From: Trichaptum fuscoviolaceum
Taxonomy: Eukaryota; Basidiomycota; Agaricomycetes; Hymenochaetales; Trichaptaceae
NCBI GenBank assembly: GCA_910574455.1
Contig: CAJSYZ010000012.1
Location: forward strand, 427,317 to 491,316
Reading direction: 5' to 3'
DNA length: 64,000 bases
In this document: piece by piece, positions 23,053-34,449 of the stretch
Numbering within the stretch: position 1 is the stretch's first letter
Layout: every line of letters starts with the position of its first letter
Translations under genes and position numbers: made by a program
Notes under the pieces: generated by a model
Database searches by the model: none
The model's input: only the letters and a program-made list of their open reading frames with translations
Told to the model about the DNA's origin: nothing

Positions 23053-23145
23053 CTTGTTTTTCACTTTCAGAGTCTGCATTATCTTCAATTCTACACTTGG
23101 ATAATCATAATAGAAGAGTTATGGTACAATAAGAGGTCAAGAGAC

Positions 23146-25824
23146 CTACGACTCTGTTGGCTCTAATACTACATCAATCCACATCGTATCGGTCAAAGCG
23201 GGAATACCCGAAATACTGGCAACCTTCATGGCCGCTACGGCCGCTTTGATATGAACGGTGTCGTCTGTTTCATCATCCTTTTTGTTGTATATTGCAGTCA
23301 CCTCTGGAGTCGTAAGGACACGGTCACTTGACGAGTTCTTCTTCGATATCTCGAGATCTATTGTCGCGTTGTAGTTGGTCCAACTTCGAAACCAGTTTGC
23401 AACGATTTTGAAGTTACGGTTCCACGCAGGTTTGACGAAAACCGACTGCCCACCAATCGCACTCATAACAGAGTGCCTAGAATCAAGGACTTCCTCAAGA
23501 GTCCCCTCCGTCCATTTGGAGCTAGGTTTGATGAGCATTTCCCATAGTAGACACCACGAGAATGACTCAAGATCATGTCGGTACCGTCTGCCTATTTCCC
23601 CTGAATGATACCGGAGCAAATCCAGAGCCAAAAAAGGTAGAGTTCCGGTCCGTTCCCAACCTATTTTTGGAGGAGAGCGATCACCAGGCTCCATTATTGC
23701 AGCCAAGTCGAAGTCGTTAAGCATACCGACCAACTCAGAGTCGACTATTCGATACATAAGGTTTGTGAGGCTAATATCGCCGTGGGCAATACCAGATCTC
23801 CACATTAGGTAGTGACCTATAATGAGAAACATGTTAGGCAATGATAATACCAAGCGGTTTAGGAATGAATGTCTTGCTCACGTCGTATACTATCCCAAAG
23901 CACTGTCATAAACTGAGAGGGCTCGAGTTTATGGATTGCCCGAAGTCGGGGCATAACTATCCATACCCGAACCCGTGCATGCGCCTGTATATATTCAACA
24001 TTTAGATGCGGAAATGCGCCGGCAAACCTGAGAAATAGACGGAATCTCGCGGTCGTATCATTTTTGCACACTTGAGCTGCTATAACTGTCGGGATGTGAT
24101 CAGTGACCATTCTTCGATATCTCTCAGGCAGTATGGTGTTTGCTCGTTTGTGTGTTTCAGAGATGAAGTGGTGCTCTGGATTCCGGGCGCATTCGACCCA
24201 GTACGATTTGAAGAAGAGTGGCATGCCGTTCTCCCATTCATCGGGATTTCCACGAAAGGCGTCAGTTGTAGAGTGACGTTCGTCATTGCCACGGCTACTT
24301 GACTCGGAGGAGCTCACATCCTCATCTGGATCGTCGTCGTCGTAAATTGCAGAAGTTCCGGTTGTTCTCCGGCCATTGAGCTGAAATGGCGTTTCTGTAG
24401 GGGCGAGGCGAAAGGACTTATTGTCAACCTTCACTTTCATTGCGTCCTTTTCAGTCAGTCCCCATGTATGAAGGCTAAAGCGTTGAAATATAGCAATCAT
24501 TACAACGAAAAGAGGGAGGGACTGAAAAATATCGAAGTCCTCGCTTTCAATACAACTTTGTGCATCAAACCGGCGCACTGAAAGCTTAGTATCTAACAAC
24601 AATATATCAGCTTTGACGACAGTCGGTGAAGAAATTGAAAGTAATGACCTTCGACCAGGACAACCGAGCCATATGTGGCGTGCCATACAGAAGAGCTCCG
24701 CTCGATGCCATAATATGCGCATTGCGTTCTAGTCGGCAGTGTCGGCACCCCCGTTGGTGGCTTGCGAGCATTTGATGACTCTTCGGGAAGTATGCTGGTA
24801 TGGACGCTGGTGTATAGGGATTTGCGAGAAGACTTTGCCCTTGAGGTTGGGTTTTCGTTTGCTTGGCTAGTATCCGCATCGCGAGTACGCTTGCGGCTGA
24901 CTCCTGTATCTTTCTTGTATAGATCCCGAAGTAATTTCCTGACAGCCCACTTAATACGGGGAGGTTTTTCCAAGTGTCTGTCCTTCATTTTGAGTTCCCA
25001 AGGCTGGTGTACATTAGTCCATTCGAGAGGGTTTTCGGGGTTCGCCGTTATAGCATTCTCGGATATTAGTTTTGCCACCTTTTTGAAGGTTTCTTTCTTG
25101 AGTGTATCGTCGACCTTGCAAAGATAGGACGTATGGACAGCAACTATATCGGGCTTTCGTATAGATTGTGGACAGTCGTTCCGCAAATGCGTCGACTCAA
25201 TTGAGTGCGGGTCGTTGGGCATGAATATCAAGTTTTCTTTGTTCGGCCGTGTACTCGGTTTGGGAATTGGCCCATAGGTTTTGTCTTGAAACTCGCTAAG
25301 GATCGTGTTCAAAGCACTCGCAAAAGGTTGGTATCTTTTCTTCTCGTATGACTGATTTGCACTATAAGATTATGAGTCGCCATCACACCGGTAAAGGCAA
25401 GGAGGAACATACTAGTCATCAAGATTCTTCATGAGTTTGGCACGGTTTTTGTTTTTCTGATCATTACAAAAGTCTATAGCGTCTCGAAGCATCTGACTGA
25501 AAAGCTTATTGCTTTCCTTCAAAACACCTTTCAGAAACTCTGGATCATCTTTTGTCTCCGTGTTCTTGCATTCTAGCAAGACTTCGGCAAGAAAGGCTTT
25601 TAGCAAAGGAAGGATATGAACAGATTGAGTCGACTTTTCGAGGTCAGTCTCGACTCTCTGAATATTTCTCGGAGATCCTGCGCTGAGACACGTATAACAG
25701 TAGTCTTTAATAAGAAGATCATTGGTAAAAATACTAAATTGAATACTGACTGGTGGTCCATATTGAACTCGGCGTAAGGGGCTGTCCCTTTGGCTTGAGG
25801 GGTCGAGGTGATGGACGGATCCAT
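23146..25824 (-). CDS. FunK1-type fungal protein kinase, copy B'
   Basis: Mirror copy of B with the same five-exon structure: ATG at 25824-25822 (MDPSITSTPQAKGT) and TAG at 23148-23146. All kinase motifs of B are present: TILPERYRRMVTDHIPTV, IAHGDISLTNLMY, NDFDLAAIMEPGDR, ERTGTLPFLALDLL and SFSWCLLWEML. Differences from B are scattered substitutions, more of them in the C-terminal quarter (for example RNFKIVANWFRSWTNYNAT against RDFKIVANWFRSWHNYNAA), and a shorter acidic Ser run. No stop or frameshift was seen, so it should encode a full protein of about 810 residues. Confidence 0.83.
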
Positions 25825-26603
25825 CGAAAGGAATCGTGTTTCACAGAAGGTGTGAATAAGGGCGGAATAGGTGTCAATAATGCTGGTGTAGATACAGGAA
25901 TTGACGGTTCTCTTTATACATCTTGTCGGTGTGGTTGGTGTGGTTGGTGTGGCTGGTGTGAACCACAAATTCTCGTGGTTTAAGGCGCGACCTTATTGTT
26001 CCTACAACACGCAGATGTGGTTTCATAAAGAGCTTGGTGGAATGAAGGCCATGTTAGTGAGCTCGAGTCATGGGCGCCCTCAGCGGTATTACTACCAGCC
26101 AGGAGACCAGCACTCAATCCTTGCCCTAACGCAGCGCCAACGACAATCATACTCTTGACTAGAGTATGTCCACAAAGAAACCCGTGGTGAACCGACGGGG
26201 CTGACAACGTTCTTGGTTAAAGCCGATGAGCCTGAACAAATGTAAGTACTAGTAGCAGCAGAAACGCGCGTCCCGGTAGTAGATACTTCAGCGCTTGCAG
26301 TGCCGGCCCGATTCGGACCTTCATCATCCGTATAATTTATATGCCGAGGCATACAAGAAAGACACAAGTAATGTAAATTGTATCGATTCTACGAGAGAGA
26401 ACGCGACATCATGCCAAGGTTCATCAATTTCTCTGCTATATTATAATAAACATCTGATTTTTAAGGATAGCAAACATTACTGTATATGGTTCTCTAATTC
26501 ATCCGAGTCATCTACCGAACCCCGCACCACCGTAAAATTGTCATAGACGTATTTATGATGATCAATAAGGATTAATGATGAAGAAAAACTTTGGAAGACG
26601 ATA
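25825..26603. other. Intergenic region between B' and A'
   Basis: Inverted copy of 10088-10866, including the CCAACCACA microsatellite near B' (25930-25965). No gene. Confidence 0.5.
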
Positions 26604-29139
26604 TCATGATTGCTGTTCGCTTTGAGCACCTAAAATTTAGCGAGATATAAGTCAATGTAAGAAAGGTAGGGGCCACTCGACTTACGGAGTAGCTCAACAT
26701 CAAGCCAAGAGTTGTCTCGTATTACTTCGAGCTCTGGATTACAGACTACCGTTCTTGCGGCCTCGACCACTTGCTGCAGGTACTCCTTGTCCGAGGTCTC
26801 TTCTTCCAGCTTACTGCGACACGCAAGCTTCTCTTCTTTTGTCTTGAAACCCGGTCCCTCCAAGTGGATCGTCGCCATACAACAAAGTATATTGTCGGCA
26901 AATTCCAGGCAGCTTCTAAACCATTTGAAGATGAACGTGAAGTATGGACGCCACTCATTCTTGACATGAACTACCTGACTGCCGATCTGTGAGACGTAAG
27001 ACATTTTTCTTTCGTATTCGACCTCGCTGGTTTCAGCCGCCCATCTCGGTGTCTCTTGCAGCATCTCCCACAAGAATCTCCATGCGAAAGACTCTAAGTC
27101 ATGATGATATCGCCGTCTCACCAGATCGTCCTGATTATGAAGCAGATCCAAAGCTATAAATGGCTTCGTGCCTACACGCTCATAGCCATTCATCTCTGGA
27201 GTGCGAGCGCCAGGTTCCATTACCGATGCCAGATCGTAGTCATTGAGAACGCCGATCATATCGCTTTCGGTTTCGAAGTACATGAGATTATTAGGGCTGA
27301 TATCGTTATGCGCAATGCCAATGCGCCAAAGCAAATAATGGCCTTCATTTTCATCAAGTTAGTAAAAATAGATAACAATGGCATAACGAGACGTACATCG
27401 GAGCAACTGCCAGAATATCCGCCAAAACGAGGCAGGCGGCAAATTTTGCAGGACTTGTAGTTTGCGGGTTACCATCCAAACCCTAACGCGAGACTCCTTT
27501 AGCATGTCTTCCTCTGTGACTTGCGCGAAGCCCCCTGCTGCCTTGATGAGTAGTCGAATTATAGCTGTCGACTCGGACTCGCATTCCTTCGAAGCAATGA
27601 CTTTTGGGACGTGGTCTGTGACCATCTTACGGTACTTCTCTGGAAGGAGAGTGTTTGCTCGTTCGTGTATGATATTGATGATGTTAGGTTCCTTGCGATC
27701 GCTACACTTCACATAGCTTGATTTGAGGAAGAGCGGAGGGCTGTTGTCCAGGGGCTGCGTCTCTATGCTCGTTGAGAAGGGCACAGCGGTAGCACCAAAC
27801 GTCCGCCGTCCAGCAAACTCAAACGCGCAGTCCATCTCCGAGTCGAGGGAGAAGAATTCGTTGCCAACCTTGATCTTCGCTGGGTTGTCCATGCTCAGAC
27901 CCCACATACGTCTATCGAATCGTTGCAGGACCAAAAGCAATAGCACGAGCATGGGCGTCTGCTCCACGATATCGATCTTCTCGCTTTCGATGCAACCTCC
28001 TGCATCATACCAGCGAAGCGATAGCTTTCCGTCTTAAGGCAAGCTGTCAATACTACAAACATTTACAGGAAAAGTTATGACGGCACACCTTCAAGTAGAA
28101 CTGCCGTGCTATGGGAAATATACCAGCCCGCAGCGAGTCGCTCCGTCGCATAGTAAGCACCGCGAAGCTCTGGCAATAGATTACCCTGGTCATCAACAAC
28201 TTGAAACGGTCGGCGTTCCGTCCCTGATTGACTATACACCCGTGCTCTTTTGCGTTGCGCGTGTTCTTCTTCGTCAGAGGCTCGCTTGAGACCATTTTTG
28301 CGCCTTGGAACAGAAGAATCGACGGATTTCTTTGTTGAGTGTGTCTCGACATTCCGACTTTCAGAGGACGGAACACCTAAGACGTCCTTCGTCGACAAAT
28401 CTAGTTCCCAAGTCTGAAGAGTGTCGACCCACTTCAACTTCTCAATCGAAGATCCGGTGAATCCGTGACCGGCGATGAGATGCACCAATTCGTCGATCCC
28501 CGATTCCTTACTATTGCTACAAACGCCGTGTAGCGTAGATGTGAAAGTCGCAACGATATCAGGGATTCTCTTTGACTTGGAAAGATGCTTTCGTAAGCGA
28601 TCAGATTCTGGGAGAAATTGGTGATTAGAGATGAATATGAGCTCTTCTCCGTCAGCACGTTCACTGGGGACTGGCAGGACTCCGAACTGTCGAGTTCGAA
28701 ACTCCAGGAGGATGATATTCAATGCTATCGATAGAGAGCTAGGATGATTCTCTTCTTTATCCGTCTCGCGGCGAAGGCTAAATAACCATGAGTGAGCTCC
28801 GAGGCATATGGGGGAAATCGTGACAGTTCTGGATACGCACCAATCATGAATGTGCCTTCTCATGTTAATAGACCTCTGATTACTCTCATCTGCGCAAAAG
28901 TCTTTAGCTTCTCGTAGCATGACGTCTAGTAAGGTCTTGGATTGTCTGATCTTCTCCGGGTAAGATGATTTCTGGGAGACTGTCTTGTCGGCGTGTAGAA
29001 GTTGTTGCGCAAGGAGAGCGTTCAGGAAAGAGGGTAAGTCAACCCTCTTAGCATCTTTGACACCTCTCGCAATTCGCCATATTTTACGGGGTTCCCAAGT
29101 GTGAGCGGAGGCGGAGGATTGGGAGGAGTGAGATCTCAT
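26604..29139 (-). CDS. FunK1-type fungal protein kinase, copy A' (mosaic)
   Basis: Mirror copy of A with the same exon plan; ATG at 29139 (MRSHSSQSSASAHTWEPRK), short last exon ending at TGA 26606-26604. Motifs include TLLPEKYRKMVTDHVPKV, IAHNDISPNNLMY (HND), NDYDLASVMEPGAR and SFAWRFLWEML. Most of the protein is nearly identical to A. From about 27724 to 27977, however, it matches C' base for base (VEQTPMLVLLLLVLQRFDRR through ETQPLDNSPP) where A differs. This marks a conversion tract in the kinase N-lobe. Compared with A it has three extra residues near ESGIDELVHLIAGHG. Intron 1 is again stop-free and a multiple of three. Confidence 0.85.
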
Positions 29140-29233
29140 TTTGAGCTTTCTTTGTGGAGGCGACTATGATGGTGAGAAGTAAAGGAGTGAAGCTTTAAGT
29201 CGCGTCCCCGCGTCTTGAATGACCACCACACAG

Positions 29234-29242
29234 AACCACAAC
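29234..29242 (-). promoter_or_regulatory. AACCACAAC motif upstream of FunK1 A'
   Basis: Complement of GTTGTGGTT, about 100 bp before the A' start codon; counterpart of 7451-7459. Confidence 0.4.
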
Positions 29243-30150
29243 TTCTTGAAATGGTAACATTCACATCACGTGCTAAACTGAATTGTATTTCTAGTAAGCA
29301 GTGGTAACGTGACACCGGCAACTTGAATTCGAGCCTACTAAGGGTTCTTAGAACGCCGGAAAACAGGCTTCAGCGTACGTCAACTTCAACATCACGAAAA
29401 TCTCTAATTTCAGATAAGGCCCTTGTATGTACATTGTAGAGCCATAATGCATGGTAATGAGAAACCTTAATATGTACACATATATAAGACGTAGGTGGTA
29501 CTTTATCCCGGTATTGTAGTGACCATAATGGGTGGTAATGGACCGCCATATTGCAAGCCCTTGCAATGTGCCGCAATATTGACAGGCCCTTGCAATGTAC
29601 CACCATATTGCTATAACAGGTAATAACATGATAAGGGCTCTGACATGTTCCTATTGCGGTACAACAATCTATCCATATTAGGGTCACTAGTAATCATAGC
29701 ACACTTGGTTCATTATTAAATATATATATTATTAAAACGTAAATACATATGCAGATATATCTACTACATACAAAGAAGGGAACTTACAAACCATATGTGC
29801 GAAAGCTAGGTTCACCATGCAAAGACCAGACTTAGCACACAAGGAAAATGGCAAGAGCATTAGGCACAGCTCAAGGAAGCAACTCAGGTTAGCACTCTAG
29901 ATGGCGGCAGTTTGTCTTGATAAGTCCAAGCTGTGATGGCATGCAAAAGAGAAACCAGATATTCAGACAGCCAAGTTGTAAAAGCATAGACTACGAGCTC
30001 AAAGAATCCAGAAAGCAGACACCTCAGCGAGAGCAAGAGAGTATTAGCCATATAGCCTTCAGACCTAGTGTTCATTGTCTCATCAAGTAACGGTCGTCGT
30101 TTGCCCTCTGAACATGCGCGCGGGGCGGCGAACTGAAGACGGCGACGCTT

Positions 30151-30164
30151 GTTGCCTAGGCAAC
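30151..30164. promoter_or_regulatory. Perfect palindromic RFX-type X-box
   Basis: GTTGCCTAGGCAAC matches the palindromic RFX consensus (GTTGCC, then GGCAAC in the complement sense). RFX factors exist in fungi. A related half site (CGAGCAACG) follows. It lies about 1.1 kb from either flanking gene, so a target is not obvious. Confidence 0.4.
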
Positions 30165-30197
30165 GCGAGCAACGTGCCGCTGCCATAGATGCGTCGC

Positions 30198-30220
30198 CTC
30201 TCGTGTTCAAAACACGAGAG
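30198..30220. repeat. Perfect hairpin, 10-bp stem and 3-nt loop
   Basis: CTCTCGTGTT, CAA, AACACGAGAG. No associated gene end was found. Confidence 0.7.
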
Positions 30221-31176
30221 AAACCTAGATCAAAGAAACAAGACAACTAGATGAACGCGCCTATGCGCAGACTCCAGTCAACCGTCCGTAGTATGTCTTC
30301 TGCGTGCGCCACGCAATCGTCGCTCGCGAGAAGTCCGAAGACAAGAAACAAACAGGACTCTTGCACGTCCGTAAAAGTCGCGCCCTGCCCGTAAGAATCG
30401 CGCGCCGCCGTAGTCAAAGCCCGAAGACAAGAAACAGAAAGAAACCGGAAGAGACAAATCCTACAGAACGCGCACACAGTGCAGACGTCAGACTCGTCCT
30501 TGTTCTCGCTCTCGCATGTCGTGGTTGGGGAAAGGTAAGTCAATTTTCTCACGGTGTACAAGACGCGGCTAACACAAGTGAATACCGCGTGTGAACCGGC
30601 TACTCCGGCCAAACAAACTATCCCGATCCGTTGTCTTTGTTCCGTTCCTCAACTTGAAATGTCTCTCCACCATTTTAGTACGAGTGACCGGTATGTACCC
30701 GGTAATATGACATCATATTGTGACCCATTGCAGTCGCATTATCAGACCCAGCACAATATGGTGCAAAGATTGTCATTCTATTATCAAGCTAGAAAATATT
30801 GTATGGTAATTGTAAGCCCCCCCAAAATATGACAGATTTTAGGAATATTGTATATCTAATATAAACCAATGATAAGCTAAGAGCATACTGTATTCCCATT
30901 ATAGATACCAACATAGATTGGAGATTTTCGTGATGAACTTGAAACGCCGCACTGACTGGGAACGCAACGTGTCGACAAAAAATGTACAAAGTCCTCCAGG
31001 CTCTTTGTCCAGGCGAAATTTGTGGAAAGCGCTACATCCATCACTCAAGGAGATAACAAATTTTTTTTTTCGAAGTTTCGAGTCGTTGGCGCAGTAGAGA
31101 ACGGGATGCAAAAAGGGCCGAGAAACCTACCTGCTGCGGCTAGCTCTCCACAGTCACTCAGGCGGCTGTGGCTCTA

Positions 31177-31191
31177 GTTGTGGTTGTGGTT
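31177..31191 (+). promoter_or_regulatory. Overlapping GTTGTGGTT motifs upstream of FunK1 copy 7
   Basis: Two overlapping copies 70-85 bp before the start codon, within a promoter segment homologous to that of C'. Confidence 0.4.
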
Positions 31192-31260
31192 AAAGGATCA
31201 TGACTTTGTGCGCGTCCAACGAAAAACGCTTCTGAAACATTCCCTACTTCACTTCACTGA

Positions 31261-34200
31261 ATGTACACTCATCACTCACAATCCGCAACCTCTGCTCACA
31301 CATGGAAACCCCACAAAATATGGCGAATAGCTCGATGCGTCAAAACGGCGAAGAAGATCGACTTCACATCCTTGCTCAACGCTCTACTTACACGACGACT
31401 CTTATGCAGTACGAGTGAAGATACGTGCAAGTTAGCTTATCCAGAGAAGATTAGCCAGTCCAAAGGGCTACTAGATCTTATGCTACGCGAAGCCACGGAC
31501 TTCTGTTCTGATGACAGTAATCAGAGATCTTTGGACATGAGACGACACATTCGTGAATGGTACGTACTCGATACTGTTATGATTATATCAGCACTCATCG
31601 ATTGTTCCTCAGCTTTTTGAAAGCGGGAGAGAAGAGTCAATCAAACCCTCTATCAACAGCCTTGAACATAGTCCTTCTCGAGTTTCGGTCTCGTCAGTTT
31701 GGAGACCTTCCTATTCCCAGGCAGACCGATGGGGACGAGCTGATCTACGTCTCCAACGATCAGCTGTCTTTGGAATCCAAGCACATCCGAGATCACATGT
31801 CCAAGTCTAAACGAACGCCTGACATCGTTGCCACTTTCACGTCTACTTTGCGCCGGGCTTTCAAAGATCACAAGGACCTGCGATTTGAGGACTGGGTGGT
31901 CCTCAATGCTGAGCGCGGCATATCAATGGCTTTGTCTCCCGGGCTGCAATGGACTGATGTTCATCTGACCTGGGATCTGAATCTGTCTGGTGCATCACTG
32001 CTCTCGCCAGAGAAACCATCCGAGCCTAGACTTTCACGCTTTCAGAATGGTCTCAAACGTCCACCGGACGAAGAAGAACGTGAGCCGCGCAAAAGAGCAC
32101 GGGTGTGTAGTCAATCAGAGACGGAACGGCGACCGTCTCAGATAACTGATGGTTGGGGTAACCTCTTGCCTGAGATTCGTTGTGCCTATTATGCAACGGA
32201 GCGACTTTCTGCGGGATGGCATATCTCTCACAGCATGGCAGTCTTACTCGAAGGTGAGCCATCATTGATCTTCTTACTAATCTCGCAATATTGACAGATT
32301 TCCTTAGATACCAAGTTATCGCTTCGCTGGTATGATGCAGGAGGTTGCATTGAGAGCGAGAAGATCGATATCGTGGAGCAGACGCCCATGCTCGTACTAT
32401 TGCTGATGCTCTTGCAACGTTTTGCTTACCGCATGTGGGGTCTGAGCCTGGATACCCATACGCAGGTCAAGGTTGGCGACGAATGCTTCTCCCTCAACTC
32501 AGAGATGGACCGCACATTTGAACTAGCTGGTCGGCGGACGTTCGGTGCTACCGCTGTGCCCTTCTCAACGAGCCAAGAGACGCATCCGCTGGCCAACAGC
32601 CCTCCGCTCTTCCTCAAATCAAGTTACTTGAAGTACAGCGATCGCAAGGAGCCGGACCTCATCGATATCATACACGAACGAGCAAACTCTCTACTCCCAG
32701 AGAAGTACCGGAAGATGGTTACAGATCACGTTCCAAAAGTCGTTGCTTCGGAAGAATGCAAGTCTGAGTCTACAGCTATTATTCGACTACTCATCAAGGC
32801 CGCAGGCGGGTTTACGCAACTAACCGAGGATGATATTCCAAAGGAGTCTCGCGTTACAGTGTGTATGGTGACCCGTAAACTCCAAGTTCTGCAAAATCTG
32901 CCGCCTGCAACGTTTTGGCGGATATTCTGGGATAGTGTCCTCAAAGGTCAGGTCGGGTCGGGTCAGGACACCTTTTCCATGACCTTAGACCCGGCCGGGT
33001 CAGACATTTTCACCCGGTTTCCGACCCTGACCCTGACCTCCTTTGACCCACTGAGTCGGGTCAGTAGCGGTCGGGCCAAGGTCAACCCCGGGTCAGCCCC
33101 GGGTCACAGCAATACTTTTAATATGATCACTATTCACTGCTTATCTTAGATATACATTTCAATTACTATTATAAATAGAATATATAGCTTACCTGGCCAC
33201 AAAACAATGCCTGTTAATGTGATTTTAATCTTAGAGTTGAACAATTGCTCGAGCCATGCACAAAGAATGACTACCGGACGCATTTCCCACGCTCCGGAAT
33301 TCAAGTTATTCTAAGTCCGACACTTCAAGTTAACTGCAAACTATGCACATGTTTGAACCAGATTCTATTTTACACATTTATAGCTTTATTTTCTGTCAAT
33401 ATATGTCTGAGATACATCTCTTATACAACTTATGAGGCCAAGGGTTGACCCGGGCCAGGCCGGGTCAGAAGTGGTCAGGCAAGACTCTGCTTTGCTTGAC
33501 CTTTGACCTGGCCCACCCGTGGCCTTCACCGACCCGGCCCCATTCTGACCCGGCCCGGGTGGTCGGGTCAGGGTTGACCCCAGGCCAGAACTTGAAAGGG
33601 CCGGCCCGACCAATTGAGGACACTATTCTGGGAACTTCTTCGATGTAAGTGATCTCGTATTGTAACACTTTTATGTCGCTTACTCATAGATGTTCAGGTC
33701 ACTATCTTCTCTGGCAAATTGGAATCGCACACAGAGATATCAGCTCTAACAATCTCATGTACTTCGATTCAAGTTCCGATGGGGATCTGGTCGGTGTTCT
33801 CAACAACTTCGATTTGGCGTCAGTCATGGAGCCCGGTGATCGTACCCCGGTGATTGACGGGTACGAACGTGCAGGCACGAGACCCTTCATGGCGTTAGAT
33901 CTTCTTCAAGATCAAGACGAACCATTCTGGCGGCGATATCGACACGATCTGGAGTCTTTCGCGTGGCGATTCTTGTGGGAGATGCTGAAAGACGATCCGA
34001 ATTGGACAGCGAATACAATCGCGGAAGAGCATGATTGTAAGACTGCCTACGTGGCTCGTATCGGAAGCAAGGGTGTACACGTGAAAATAGAATGGCTTCC
34101 TTACTTCAAGTTCATCATCACTTGGTTTAGGGCCTGTCTAGACTTCATGAGAGACATGAATTCGCGTGTGGTGACAGTCCATGTAGATGGTCCTGGATTC

Positions 34201-34449
34201 AAATCGGAAGAAGAGGAGCTCGCGTACTATAACACGTTGGAAGAGGAAATTATGGACAGAGAGCATGTACAACCAGTGATTGAAGCGGCAAGAAAGGTGG
34301 TCTGTGATGTAGACGTTGAGGTTATACGGGACATCTCTTGGCTTGATGTTAAGCTGCTGAGTACGTCGAACAGACTCAATTTCCGTTAGTGATGACTTAC
34401 CTTGCTTTCAGGCGCTCCTGGTGGCGAACAAGAAAGTCATGTTGCATAG
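31261..34449 (+). pseudogene. FunK1-type kinase, copy 7, interrupted by a hAT-type MITE
   Basis: C-family copy starting MYTHHSQSATSAHTWKPHK. Exons follow C': DLMLREATDFCSDDSN, LLEFRSRQFGDLPIPRQTDG, PRKRARVCSQSE, LSLRWYDAGG and SLLPEKYRKMVTDHVPKV. In the exon that ends at ATFWRIFW a 693-bp element (32933-33625) splits the gene, and translation would stop inside it after the frame enters repeat sequence. Beyond it the remaining exons are readable: IAHRDISSNNLMYF, RPFMALDLL, SFAWRFLWEML, and a final short exon (SAPGGEQESHVA) ending at TAG 34447-34449. The metal-binding motif reads NNFDLA instead of NDFDLA, so the DFG-type Asp is lost, which suggests relaxed constraint. Without removal of the insert no C-lobe would be made. 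Confidence 0.83.
32933..33625. mobile_element. 693-bp hAT-type MITE with 8-bp target duplication
   Basis: TTCTGGGA is duplicated at 32925-32932 and 33626-33633, and the unsplit sequence is seen in C and C'. The terminal inverted repeats are TAGTGTCCTCAA and its complement. An 8-bp duplication and ends starting TAGTG are typical of hAT elements. The inner flanks carry many GGGTCA/TGACCC repeats. There is no transposase. Confidence 0.88.

Larger units (their letters stand above)
18720..29378. repeat. Right arm of the giant palindrome (C'-B'-A')
   Basis: Mirror of 7312-16450. It is longer than the left arm mainly because of a 1281-bp transposon (21772-23052) and the ~300 bp that C has lost. A/A' and B/B' proteins are clearly nearest relatives of each other within the window, except for one conversion tract in A'. 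Confidence 0.85.
29140..31260. other. Intergenic region upstream of A' and FunK1 copy 7
   Basis: About 2.1 kb between divergent FunK1 genes. 29500-29620 has diverged repeats of CCCTTGCAATGT and CCATATTG. Open frames on both strands at 29880-30610 have biased Arg/Ser composition and no domains. The last 250 bp resemble the promoter of C'. Confidence 0.4.

Noticed and set aside
29884..30612. Arg/Ser- and Cys-rich frames on both strands
   Set aside because: No conserved motif, opposite-strand frames overlap, and composition follows local repeats.
33445..33668. Gly/Pro-rich frames within the hAT MITE
   Set aside because: They translate GGGTCA repeat DNA, not protein.
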